From: Mesodorylaimus sp. YZB2_4
Taxonomy: Eukaryota > Nematoda > Enoplea > Dorylaimida > Dorylaimidae
Direction of reading: 5' to 3'
NCBI GenBank assembly: GCA_030248295.1
Contig: JASANH010000965.1
Location: forward strand, 476,715-540,714
DNA length: 64,000 nt
Shown: one piece after another, positions 12,356 through 22,141 of the stretch
Layout: every line of letters starts with the position of its first letter
Numbering within the stretch: position 1 is the stretch's first letter
The notes under the pieces: model-generated
Seen by the model: the letters and a program-made list of their open reading frames with translations, nothing else
Told to the model about the DNA's origin: nothing
Database searches by the model: none
Translations under genes and position numbers: made by a program

Positions 12356-12919
12356 ATGTCGATATCTGAATCGTCTCGGCGCTCGCTTTCGAGCAACTGG
12401 ATGGACATGGTCTGGCTGGAACCCTCGGATCGCTTGATGCTGAAGGCCAACGAACGCGCCAAGATTCGCGTCATAAATAGCAGCAATCGTCGCATATCGT
12501 ACAAGGTCAAGACGACTCGTTACTACAGCGTCATGCCCAATCGCACGTACGGATTGGTGGACCCGCACGGCAGTACCTTCATCAAGGTCGTCTTCAAGCC
12601 CAGGCCCGACGAGAAAGCGTTCAGCAAACGAGACCGCGTCACTGTGGTCATGAAAGCGGTGGCTGATACCAGCTCGGTAAGTGGCTCATCTGGATGAGAC
12701 CTCCAACATCCCGCAAGGAGTCCCAGACACTGCTGCGCCCTCACTCCTTTTCTCATGCAGAAAGCGGAACAAGTGTGGCGAGAGAAGGAGAAGAGGCAAA
12801 TCCTCCGTTTGTACAACAGCCCCAGCGACTCGTTCCCGTCACGCGTGTCCTCTTCGAAAACGTCGAAGCAGTCCACCAGGCGACGATCGCGCAAGTCGCG
12901 CAGGACGCCAACCAAATGA
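12356..12919 (+). CDS. MSP-domain protein with basic tail, two exons
   Basis: Exons 12356-12676 and 12761-12919 (stop TGA) join in phase to give 159 residues. Residues about 20-110 match the major sperm protein immunoglobulin-like fold: WLEPSDRLMLKANERAKIRV, then RRISYKVKTTRYYSVMPN, then GSTFIKVVFKPRP and RDRVTVVMKAV. MSP domains form filaments that drive nematode sperm crawling, or act as docking modules in cytosolic proteins. The last 50 residues start with EQVWREKEKRQ and end in an Arg/Ser/Lys-rich stretch (TRRRSRKSRRTPTK) that ordinary MSPs of about 127 residues lack. The ATG at 12356 was chosen because the fold starts soon after it; upstream codons in the same frame are not protein-like. 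Sperm role is inferred. Confidence 0.85.
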
Positions 12920-14569
12920 AGAAGGCCCAGTCGATGCGATCGAGGTTGATCGTGCGTTAAATCTCTTGCCGTCCATCCGTTGCTATCTCGTTTGCTTGCT
13001 TGGGACCTTAGTGTCTTCGATACTGTCGTACTTATCCGTCAGAATAAAATATGGTGAAGCGAAAAATGTCGACTTATCAATGAAGGTCGAAGTGCTGTCG
13101 AGCAAGCTGTACCTATTTGCTTCCGCCACGTACATTAATGGGAACTAACAGGGCTCAATACTCCGGCACACCGTTTCTTGACTCATCGAACTGGTGTAAC
13201 GTAGTTGGTTCGGGGTTGGGTCACTTTCTAACCGCGTTACACTAATTGCTGCTTACCCAGGTTTCGATACGGCTGGTATCGCTGATTGGATCGTCTGCCC
13301 CGTCCGAACCTCGCCATAAGATTTCACGTCTTTATTCGATAGCAATACGCGTCGTGACCAAATGGCAGAAGAATACGTTCTCTGGTTGCAGCCAGCAGGA
13401 GGAGGTCCTTTTATACCGGCTGGCTGCGACTGGTTCTGTCCAAAATAAATAACATTTCCAAACATGATCACAGCCCAGGTCACCAGATTTGCACCACAAT
13501 ACGTATGGTCTAGGCCAGGTGCAACACGGTGAGACAGGGAACCAATATAAGTTAGTTGCACAACAATTAACAGGCCTAGGTGAGATCCAGTTCCATCATC
13601 ATCATCATCACCAGGTGACCCTGGTTCCAAAGTCTACAATGGGAACGTGAACTGGAATTGGCGCGGGAAATTCAGACTGACTATATTGCACACGCCCGGG
13701 AATTTGCAAAGATCGTCCTCGATCTTCAACGCTTCTTCTTGATCGGTTCTGGGGAATACCGCCTTGTCTTGGTTGGGTTCAACCATAATCCAGCACCCCT
13801 GGTCCGGGTGGGTGCTGCGGCTGATGTCGTTGGGGCGGCCGCGGAGGTGTCCGTGGATGTAGTGGTGCTGACGGTGGGTGCATTGCCGTGATCCTAGGTC
13901 TGCGCCGGCGTCACAGGAGGCGAATCGTGCGGGAGAATGGTGGGCGGTGTGGCTGGGCTGGCTGGCGAGCAGCGTTGAGTGTAACGTGGTTAGGAAGTGA
14001 CCCAACCCAGAACCAACTACGTTACATTTTGGGGGCAGCTTGATCTGACCCGGAGGAGAGGTGTGAGTTCGCATTCTGTTCTCACTAAAGAAGATCCCAG
14101 AGTGTTCTTCTAATCGGAAAGTCGCACTCTGTCTTTCCGCAGTGGTACTCAGTGAGTCCACTCTTGGAGATCCGAGTGTGTTCTCCAAAACGGAATTTCC
14201 AGCGTATCTTCCGTTTCGTGGTTCCCATTGTGTTCCACTGTCAAGGATTCCCATTGTTTTTCCTTGTAGGAGTCCCGTTGCGTCTCCACCGGAAGGCTCA
14301 TAAGCCCTTTCAGGAACAACGTGTGTCAGATCTGTTAGCGAAGTTGGAATCGTTTAAGTGTGTTAGGAATGGCTTTGGCAGAGAATGCAGATTTACAGGC
14401 TGCACTGGCCTCGCTAAATCAGCCATTCTACCGTATTTGGGAGACGAAACCATTGACTGGTAGTGCTGAACAGGATGTCACTAGGTGGTTTAAGCATTTC
14501 GAATATTAGGCTAACTTAGTGACAGGAATAACAAACGAAACTCGTTTAAGAGAACTGAAAAAGGCTGTA
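12920..14569. other. Intergenic, no supported gene
   Basis: Contains CATCATCATCATCATCA-type short repeats (about 13593) and a repeated TAACGTAGTTGGTTCGGGTTGGGTCACTT-like sequence in opposite orientations near 13195-13225 and 13995-14030. These suggest a non-coding inverted-repeat element of about 840 bp. Reading frames here look like chance. Confidence 0.4.
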
Positions 14570-15265
14570 AGGGATGCACCGTGCACCGTCCGTGAAGTCT
14601 GGGCGACTGACCTGGTACCGTCAAGTGGCGGACGCCGAACGAGTAGAGAATCAGGGACCAGTCGGTAAAATCCCTCATCCTGGGACGCTGGTGCTGGCGC
14701 AAGATGCCCTCGTGTGCATGTGCCCCCAGGGGAGACACACACAGGGAAGCTGCCGTGAGAACTGGTCACCTCACGACCCCGCTTATCATCATGATGCTGG
14801 CCGGCTATAGGAAAATGGGTTGGAAGTGAAATCCCTGGCTCGCCCTAAGACAGACTCGGGCTGCCCAAAGAATGGCTCAAGCCACAGGAACACTCCCACC
14901 CAGTCTACGGGCACCTCGTGCTATAGTTTACTGTCACCACACCACAAGGGCCTTGTAGACTCACAATTCGGGGAGCAGCCACACGCGTCGGCCGTCGAAG
15001 GGGTCCTGACGGACCTAAGCCCGAAGTGCTCACAGAGCAAGTAGACCAGGAACTCAAGACCAGTTCTCTACCGATAACTGCAAACCAAACCGGACACTCG
15101 ACCTCGATCTCGGTCTCCTGCTGGCCCTGACTTGGGAGAAGCAGGCCGGTTCCCTGAACTACTGCACCAATAGGCTGGAGAGGATAGTCCATGCCTATTA
15201 CAGAAGTCCTGTGGGGAACTGGGGCGGCACGGGCAACACCCCACAAAATTTTTTTAAAAAATCCT
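14570..15265 (+). mobile_element. SINE copy (head missing) split by a solo LTR-like insert
   Basis: The body of the SINE family is at 14570-14826 (GTGAGAACTGGTCACCTCACGACC and CTGGCCGGCTATAGG, as in the full copy at 36447-36895). It resumes at 15203 with GAAGTCCTGTGGGGAACTGGGGCGGCACGGG and the CCCACAAAATT tail. This SINE subtype is the one at 19350-19650. Confidence 0.75.
14827..15202 (-). mobile_element. Solo LTR-like insertion, 376 bp, TSD GAAG
   Basis: The insert begins TGAAATCCCTGGCTCGCC and ends CTATTACA, i.e. TG...CA termini. GAAG lies on both sides (14823-14826 and 15203-15206), and in uninterrupted SINE copies this site has a single GAAG. TG...CA ends with a 4-bp duplication fit a solo LTR. 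About 150 bp of it recurs at 56603-56755, at the 3' side of the gypsy element, and inverted at 17645-17832. Orientation is given to agree with the gypsy element. Confidence 0.65.
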
Positions 15266-16079
15266 TACAATGTCCAAGAGGACGTCCTCCTTGACGGGGA
15301 GTGCCTCTAGCGTCGTCCTTGACAACCCGTTGAGGAAAAAGGAGTAGTCGGCTACTCGAACCCGAACCAGAGACCTAGCCAGAACATCATGAGGCCCCGT
15401 CTACTCTGCAAATACCTGTAATATTGGCCGCGCCCATAAAGAAGGGGAAGTGACCTAAACAACAGTTGACCGTGAACTGAATTTGTATTTACTGTGTCTT
15501 GACTCGAGAGGATGCATAAGCCTGCTAACAGAGGCGACAATCAGTAGCATGATCAGAATAACACTGTAGATTCGGCTCTCTGTCAGTATCAGGTGCGAGA
15601 GGACTTAGTACGCAGACACAGTCTCCCAATTAAATAAAAATATATCACACAGAAACCCAGTAGCTTCCCTTAGCCTCATATTTCCACAAGAAATCAGCAA
15701 TCGATCTTGGCTAGAACGGCTGGAATGCAAGAAAAATCTTGGCGGATGGCAATGGCCTCTACAGTAGTGATTCACTGATATGAAACAACGATGCGTAATT
15801 GGTGGATGCACCAGACCAACTGACCAGCTGATATTAAAAAAGAGTGCACTCTCGACCTACAATGCATCTGATTCACATAGCTGAAGCGTCTGCATTCGTC
15901 TGTACTGTAAAAGGCGAAATCACATGTGCTAGATGCCCAGAAGCGGTGTACTCCTGCACTGCTGGCCTTACATTATCACCACAGAAGATGGGTAGAGTCG
16001 AGAGGGTCGTCATTCCGTGTGAGTTCTGTCGTCGGGGACGGTCGGTCGGTTAGTTGGCTGAGTTGGTCGAGCGTCGGAA
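15266..16079. other. Intergenic, nothing recognised
   Basis: No supported gene or repeat. The region from about 15990 includes a GTCGGTCGGTTAGTTG stretch that may be the 5' leader of the kinase pseudogene's ancestor. Confidence 0.4.
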
Positions 16080-17218
16080 TGGGATCGAAGAAGGTGCAAG
16101 ACGAGAAGAAGTTTATCGCCGTGGGTGAAGTGCTGGACGGTCGCTGGGAAAACGTGCGCGTGTTGGGCCATTTCTGTTCAGGTCGAAGCCAAGGACACCC
16201 CGACTACATGAAGCTGCTGGCCATGGAACGAGACGTGCTGCGGGCTCTGCGAGACATCAACGCCAAGCATTTCTGCCGCACGGTCGGGCAGACGGATCGG
16301 TTCCGATTCCTCATCATGTCGCTGATAGGCAAATCGTTGGACGCCCTGAAGAAAGCCGTCGGCCACGGTCAAGGGCGATCGAAACAGTTCAGTCTGTGCA
16401 CGTCGCTGTTCGTCGGCTCGAGACGTTGGAGTCGATTTAAGAGTTGCGCAAGATCGGGTAAGGGGATCGCTGTTTTTGAAATAGCTTCCGCTGGCAGGCC
16501 TGAGGCTGAGGGCTGCTGTCTTAGGTACCTGCACCGAGACTTGAAGCCGGCCAACTTCGCCGTGGGTCGCGAACCGGATACGCATCGCATCTACATGCTC
16601 TACTTCGGGATGTGCCGCAAGTACACCAGGCCCGACGGCTCGCATCGACGACCGCGCGATCGACTGGGCTTCCGAGGGACAGTGCGCTTCGCATCGCCGG
16701 CCTGCCACAAGGAGGAAGAGCTGTCTCGTCGTGACGACCTGTGGTCCTGGCTGTTCATGATCGTCGACATCTCGGTGGGTAAGCTACCTTGGGACAGTCT
16801 GCGGGTCTTCTTAAGTCCACCTCGATTCCGTAGATTCCCTCCGAGTTACATCTTCTCATTTCAGCGGGGCACGTCGCAGCAAGAAATGATGGCCAAGATC
16901 GGCAAGTCGAAGGAGGCGTCGTTGGCGCAGCGAGGAAAGATCCTGCTCGAAGGCTGTCCGCGCGAGGACAGGACAGGACCAGGAGGCCTACGACCACACC
17001 ATAACGCTGCAATACGCCGACGAGCCCAACTACGACCTCATCAAACGCGCTTGGCAGGCGTGCCAGCAACGCAAAGGCTACACAGCCCGCTCGACTGTGA
17101 ACCGAAAGGCGAACACTTCCAAGCCGCGCAAGCCGTGCCCATGGCCACCATGATGGTCGACGATCGCGAGCGCGGGGCAATGCTCAAGAAGTCGTTCGAG
17201 GACGACAAGAAGAAGTGA
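16080..17218 (+). pseudogene. TTBK/CK1-type protein kinase, pseudogene
   Basis: Starts MGSKKVQDEKKF and then follows the tau-tubulin kinase pattern: RWENVRVLG, MERDVLRALRDIN, RFLIMSLIGKSLD, LHRDLKPANFAVG, GFRGTVRFASPACHKEEELS, RRDDLWSWLFM. Such kinases are expanded in nematodes and often sperm-expressed. The copy is broken. The glycine loop and the Lys-containing segment are missing, with an orphan intron acceptor (TTTCTGTTCAG) left at about 16181. A base is lost near 16195. A stop TAA falls in frame at about 16437. The frame shifts again near 16970 before a readable YDHTITLQYADEPNYDLI stretch. The Mg-binding DFG reads YFG. Old introns are visible at about 16457-16525 and 16804-16864. One alternative is a pseudokinase rebuilt by splicing, which I think unlikely. 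Confidence 0.8.
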
Positions 17219-17219
17219 G

Positions 17220-17529
17220 GCCGATGCTGTGATGATCATACGGTGCTGTGAACGTTGAGTGCGGTCGTGGTCGTGAACTTTCGCCTTGCACGAGGGGAAA
17301 CAGAACTAGCAATCGTGCGTGTTGGTAACAGTGTCTCTGAACAGGATTGTAGTCCACCACAGTCAGACGCTCGCACACGTTTCTAGCGCTAATCGGCATG
17401 CAAGTATATTGCCCACCAGCGAGAACCCACCAGCAAATACAGTAAGTCTTCCAGCTTATGCTGTAAGCCTTCTGTTAGGTCTCTGAACATCTGGGTCTCA
17501 TCATCAGGTCCATCAGAACCCCGCTTACG
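17220..17529. other. Intergenic, nothing recognised
   Basis: Short gap between the kinase pseudogene and the telomere-like block. No coding signal. Confidence 0.4.
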
Positions 17530-17635
17530 GCCTAAGCCTAAGCCTAAGCCTAAGCCCAAGCCTAAGCCCTAAGCCCTAAGCCCTAAGCTTAAGCGTGAGC
17601 CTAAAGCCTAAAGCCTAAGCCTAAGCCTAAGCCTG
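17530..17635 (-). repeat. Interstitial telomere-like repeat, GCCTAA units
   Basis: About 105 bases of GCCTAA repeated head to tail with variants (GCCCAA, GCCCTAA, GCCTAAA). Read on the minus strand this is TTAGGC, the telomere repeat of nematodes. It abuts an LTR-like fragment at 17645. A two-unit TTAGGC motif also occurs at about 32295. Confidence 0.9.
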
Positions 17636-17644
17636 GAGCTACCA

Positions 17645-17832
17645 CTCCCCGAATTAAAAGTCTATAGTATACAGCCATTGTGGTGTGCTTGGCTAGTAAA
17701 CTGAACACGGTGTCGTGGGACTGTTCCTGCGGCTTGAGCCTCCCTTCTGGCAAGCCCTGATAGGTGCGGATAAGATTATCCATGCCTAGTACACTGGTAC
17801 CTAGATAGCGTTGGGGCGAGCCAAGGATTTCA
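17645..17832 (+). repeat. Fragment of the LTR-like repeat, inverted copy
   Basis: The complement matches 14827-14990 and 56603-56755: it opens ACTCCCCGAATT, contains TGGTGTG and GACTGTTCCTGCGGCTTGAGCC, and ends GGGCGAGCCAAGGATTTCA. About 55 bases near 17757-17812 are extra and include TCCATGCCTAGTACA, which resembles the other end of the 376-bp copy. Probably an old rearranged LTR. Confidence 0.6.
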
Positions 17833-17964
17833 CCAGTCTAGTCTACAACTAACATCACTGCATTGTTCAGATAACGATGGTCACCCCTAGCATAGCTGCC
17901 TTTGTAGTGTTCCTCTGATCGTGAGCTGCTCTGTGATTTCTGATTGTGGGTGGGGGTGGGCACT

Positions 17965-18345
17965 TCTATAAAAAATTGTTTGAGCCTCAGCTCGTTTTGC
18001 CCATAGCCAGCCAGCAGTCAAACCTTCTAAGCAAGGCTGTGCGGGGACCAGCGCACACAGCAGCGTCCCTCTGTGCGCCTCCGCTAGGAGCACCCACATG
18101 AGGGCATCCTGGACTGGACACCGACTTTCCTCATGGATTGTGGACAGGCTCGATTGGCACTCGGAGCACCTCGACGGCACTGGGTGAGTCATCCACGGCC
18201 TGGTGTGCTATGTCAGCGAGGGTTTATATGGTTCTCAAACCGACCTCTATCACCGGGAATTGAATCCGGGACGATCACAGCCGCTAGCTCCCTTCCTTAT
18301 ATGGGCAGACGAACGCCAAACCGCTGCACCATGATTGCAGCGCTG
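17965..18345 (-). mobile_element. SINE copy, degraded
   Basis: Reverse-orientation copy of the tRNA-derived SINE: tail side first (GCCAGCCAGCAGTCAAACC), then the GACTGGACACCGACTTTCCTC body, then the head with the B-box complement GGGAATTGAATCCGGGAC. The 135 bases to its right (to about 18480) are also shared with 40925-41080. Confidence 0.75.
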
Positions 18346-19177
18346 CCCCGCTGCAACATGATTTTAATATATGAAGGCCAATTTCTTAACAGACCAAGCC
18401 TTGAGGATCTCTCCTGGTTTTATTCCACAAACGCTAATGTAGAGCGCAATGAAGTCAGGAAGTACCTACTATAGGATTTCGAAGTGGTGCTGTACAATTA
18501 GCGTTCGTTCGGGATCCCGCTCCTGCTCGGGGTTGCCCCTCCCGAACCCGATCCCGATCCCGATCCCGATAAAAAGTGGTCGGGACTCGGGACTGAATGT
18601 TATGGACATAAAATGTTTTTATTGCAACAGGGAGCGGGACTGGTGTGTGGGGAACGATATGTAGGGGCGAGAAGAGCATGATGGAATGAAAGTACTTCAC
18701 AAAATGCAGAAGTCCTGCTTCTTCTAAAGTACAATTTGCGCGCTTGAGTAGCAGCCTGGATTTCCCATTGCCTGTCTAGTCACTAGATGGCAGGCCATCA
18801 TCTGCTGCGGAAGCTGACGACATTCTGGTTGACACTGACTCTGATGTCATGGCGATCAAAATGTTTTAGCTGGGGAAATAGAGAGGCTTTGGGGGATGAT
18901 TGAATTGATAGAGAGGAAGGGAGGGATTTGTTTGCTAATTTGTAACTGATTCTTCGCTTCTTTGCTTGCCTGATTTTGAATGCAATGGTTTTTACTACAA
19001 ATTATTCAAGGAAAGGGAATCTTTGAATTTTTTTATTGGCCACTCAGGGTAGGTAGCCTAAAATACATCACAACAGTCATAAGTGCGCGCCCCTTATGAC
19101 ATAAGAGCTGTTTTGGCAGCTACTTCTGAAAATGTATATTCTAAACTATGTAAGTGCTCCTTGTATATTCTAAACTC
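18346..19177. other. Repeat-bearing intergenic stretch
   Basis: 18346-18480 is shared with 40925-41080. A short CCCGAT microsatellite is at about 18545-18581. The rest is AT-rich and shows nothing recognisable. Confidence 0.45.
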
Positions 19178-19342
19178 GGAGCACGTAGACCGTACTGGGT
19201 GAGTCACCCACGGTCAGCGAGGGTTTATGGTTCGTAAACCGACCTCCGTCACCGGGAATCGAACCCAGGACGCCCAGCTGCTCGCTATCAAGCAATACAG
19301 AGAGACAAATGCCGAACCACTGCGCCACTATGGCAGCCTTTA
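19178..19342 (-). mobile_element. SINE head fragment
   Basis: Reverse copy of the tRNA-like head: GGGTGAGTCACCCACGG, CAGCGAGGGTTTATGGTTCG, CCGGGAATCGAACCCAGGAC (B-box complement) and CACTGCGCCAC (A-box side). Confidence 0.75.
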
Positions 19343-19349
19343 TACCTTT

Positions 19350-19650
19350 TTTAAGTTTTGTGGGTTGGGCCCCGTGCCGTCGCAGTTACCCACGTAACTT
19401 CCAGCCTGTTTTGCCTGTAGCTGGCCAGCAGTCGCGATATGATATGCGAGGCCGTGAGGTGTCCAGCTGTCACGGCAGCTTCCCTGTGTGTCTCCACTAG
19501 GACCACCCCCACACCAGGGCATCCTATGCCAGCACCAGCGTCCCAGGATGAGGGATCTTACCGACTGGTCCCTGATCTCTACTCGTTCGGCGTCCAACAC
19601 TTGACGGTACCAGGTCAGTCGCCCAGACTTCACGGGCGGTGCATTCATAT
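19350..19650 (-). mobile_element. SINE body and tail, second subtype
   Basis: Starts with the tail complement TTTTGTGGGTTGGGCCCCGTGCC, then GCCTGTAGCTGGCCAGCAGTC and GCATCCTATGCCAGCACCAGCGTCC. It matches the complement of 14570-14815 closely, so the two form a subtype distinct from the copy at 36447. Confidence 0.7.
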
Positions 19651-20998
19651 ACTGTCGGTTACTCCCCTGTTTAGGCTACTCTGGCACAACCCCACAAACG
19701 TGGTCTTATTTCCACGCTGCATGATGTACAAACAGTTTTAGGGGTATAAATCCGCCTTCAGGGTAGACGACGTTATGTTATGCTGTCCTTCATACCATCT
19801 ACTGTACACATGTTCAAGTTACCGCATCACCAAACGCGGGTATTGCGTCCGAGGGCGAAGGGACACACTACACAAGAAAGGATTTACCCAGCTGCGAGTC
19901 GAACATTCGCCTGTAACTTGTCTCAGGCTAGGCCGACCCACACAGCATAGGGTGGGCTGCAATCAGTCAACAAAAAGACAGTCCATCTTAGGCATACATC
20001 CTACTCTGCAGCACAGCTGTTTGACCGTTTGACCCTCGCTAACTGAGAAAAGCCCCTTTGCCCTGACACCTGCCAACCATTCACGGAAGTATCTAGGCTC
20101 TGCTCTCTCCTAGGTATTTGCTTACTGTATACCGGGCACGAGTAAAGCATGGAATGACACATACAGTAGCTGCTCCTGTGTTCCATGCCTCGAGTACAAT
20201 CGGGCGTACATGAGTGTAGAGGTTTGTGGTCTGTCGCACAGATGCTAGTGCTTCTCTGTTCGCCGTGCATTCCACATATACCCAATTTTCTGCCTTCCGG
20301 TGCACAATTAGGATAAAAATTAGGATGCTGTCTGGTGAAAATGCTATGAACAGCAGACTTTCGACTGGCATCAGTCGCCTTGCAGCAGGGAACTGATGTG
20401 AACTCACACATAGCTAACGGAGAAACACGCTCGTGATCACAGGCGGCAAAGTAAGACTTCCCACCATCAGCCAGCCAATCAACTGTAGGAGCTCGTCTGG
20501 CGATTGATCCTCTACCTACTACTACCAGGATCCGGCAGCTGGGAATATCACTCGCCAATGTGATGTTTCAGCCACGGACTAGGTGCAAGGCTTGGGGGTG
20601 GGGTGGCTGGCCTGGGTTTTTGGCGTGGTGCAAAAGCTGTACCGATCATTCCCTCGCGATATGTGCTCTGACGCTATACCAGTCAATGGTAGCTAGTGCT
20701 GTGGCCCTTAAGAACAGTGGGATCCGAGCGATCTAGGCTGCATAGGGAGCAATCTCCATTCAAACCCCGCGCATATCCTAATATTGTGACTAGAAGATGC
20801 AGATTTTCCAGGAACAACCGAGTATTCTTATTTAGCATTGGAAAAGGCTTCAATGCACGAGACGTTATGGCCATGCTAAAATTATACAATAATTGACCAT
20901 GACCACAACACACACGATGAGTACAATACACCCTATATGCCCTATACAAGCATGCACACTTTTGAATATTGCTTAAGCCATTCATTCCAGCATCAGTT
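19651..20998. other. Intergenic with a dispersed motif
   Basis: 19805-19920 has a sequence (ACCGCATCACCAAACGCGGG, then GCGAGTCGAACATTCGCC) resembling 44930-45035 and, weakly, 11655 and 25100. It is probably a minor repeat family with a tRNA-like box. No gene is supported. Confidence 0.4.
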
Positions 20999-22141
20999 TC
21001 AACCAGACATAAACGCCACCCCGCCAGTGGGCGGTGGTATGTCATCATGTATAATCACCCTTTCAGTGCTTCCATATTTGGGCTTACCATCACCCGGTGT
21101 AGACCGTTGCTCGTCTGATCTAGGTGTCTTGGTCGGAGTGTCAACGGGTGGCAGTTCAAATGGGTCATTCGGTGGTCTCTCAATCTGCTGCTGATGCCCA
21201 TGTTGCTGTAACGCCCCTAGGCCCAGGCCAGTCTGCCCGATAGTAGCCACTATTTCTTGCGGGGCGACAGTGCCTTGCGGACGTTGGCACCGCACCAAAG
21301 ATCGGGCAGTGAGTCTCATATCAGGGTCTCGAATCAGCACAATAATCGGGTTGATCAAGCAATGAGTATAGAATAGTGTGATGATGATTTCACCTATGCC
21401 CACGTTTAGCAGGTACGGTCTGGCCAGCCACACTGCAATTAAGCACACGAAGGCCAGAAAAGTCAAGGAGAATCCTAGCAAGAGCAAACCCACAGTCAGG
21501 GTCAGTTCGTATTCCTTCTGGTGGTTGATAGCGGGTCCCTGAGCCGAGCTATCGCCCACTGTACGATTACGATAGGAACAGATTAAATAAAAAGAGACGA
21601 AGAATGTCAGCAAAGTGGCTACTGTAGCGAAGACCAAGGTGGTCACTTCGAATATGAGAAAGCAATCAAAACACGCTCCAGATGTGCCAATTTGGTTCAG
21701 GCCAAACAAAACAGCCTTGATCAGTGTCAATGACAGAACCAAGGCCCATGTCCCTACGATAATCTTGAATGCCACAGTGGTGGACATGGCCTTATTTGGG
21801 CTGCGCACCGTGACCACTCGATTAGTGACCAGCGCCAGTAACATCGCCACGTTGACGAACCCGTTCACAATAGCCACTGTGCCTTCGGTCTTCTTGAACA
21901 CGTACGTGTTTCCATCGTCGACCACATTGCTCACGGCCACAATTATGCCCAACAGGAGGTTAGCGAACCATATATTGGCCAGGAAACAATAAGGCCCGGT
22001 CCTGAGTCTGGGAGTGATGGCGATCGATAACCAGAGCACAGAATTGAGAACAGTAATTGCAGCCCCGATTACGAACTGCCCAATCGATATACCATAGACG
22101 TAGTTGGGCATAGTGGACAGTCGTGGCGGAGGATTAGACAT
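20999..22141 (-). CDS. Intronless seven-transmembrane receptor, rhodopsin-like
   Basis: A single uninterrupted frame of 380 residues from ATG 22141 (MSNPPPRLSTMPNYVYG). Hydrophobic segments match seven helices: about residues 15-40, 50-75, 88-108 ending NRVVTV at the DRY position, 125-150, 163-190, 220-247 and 255-280. TM7 ends CLINPIIVLIRDPD, an NPxxY-like motif. A cytosolic tail of about 100 residues rich in Pro, Gln and Thr ends FMSG. Cysteines in the second outer loop (ACFDCF) could form the usual disulfide. It is likely an orphan chemoreceptor or peptide receptor; the ligand is unknown. Having no introns, unlike its neighbours, it may be a retrogene. The start at 22141 is the first ATG; a TTG lies 13 codons upstream. 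Confidence 0.8.
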   Translation of the reverse strand: MSNPPPRLSTMPNYVYGISIGQFVIGAAITVLNSVLWLSIAITPRLRTGPYCFLANIWFANLLLGIIVAVSNVVDDGNTYVFKKTEGTVAIVNGFVNVAMLLALVTNRVVTVRSPNKAMSTTVAFKIIVGTWALVLSLTLIKAVLFGLNQIGTSGACFDCFLIFEVTTLVFATVATLLTFFVSFYLICSYRNRTVGDSSAQGPAINHQKEYELTLTVGLLLLGFSLTFLAFVCLIAVWLARPYLLNVGIGEIIITLFYTHCLINPIIVLIRDPDMRLTARSLVRCQRPQGTVAPQEIVATIGQTGLGLGALQQHGHQQQIERPPNDPFELPPVDTPTKTPRSDEQRSTPGDGKPKYGSTERVIIHDDIPPPTGGVAFMSG

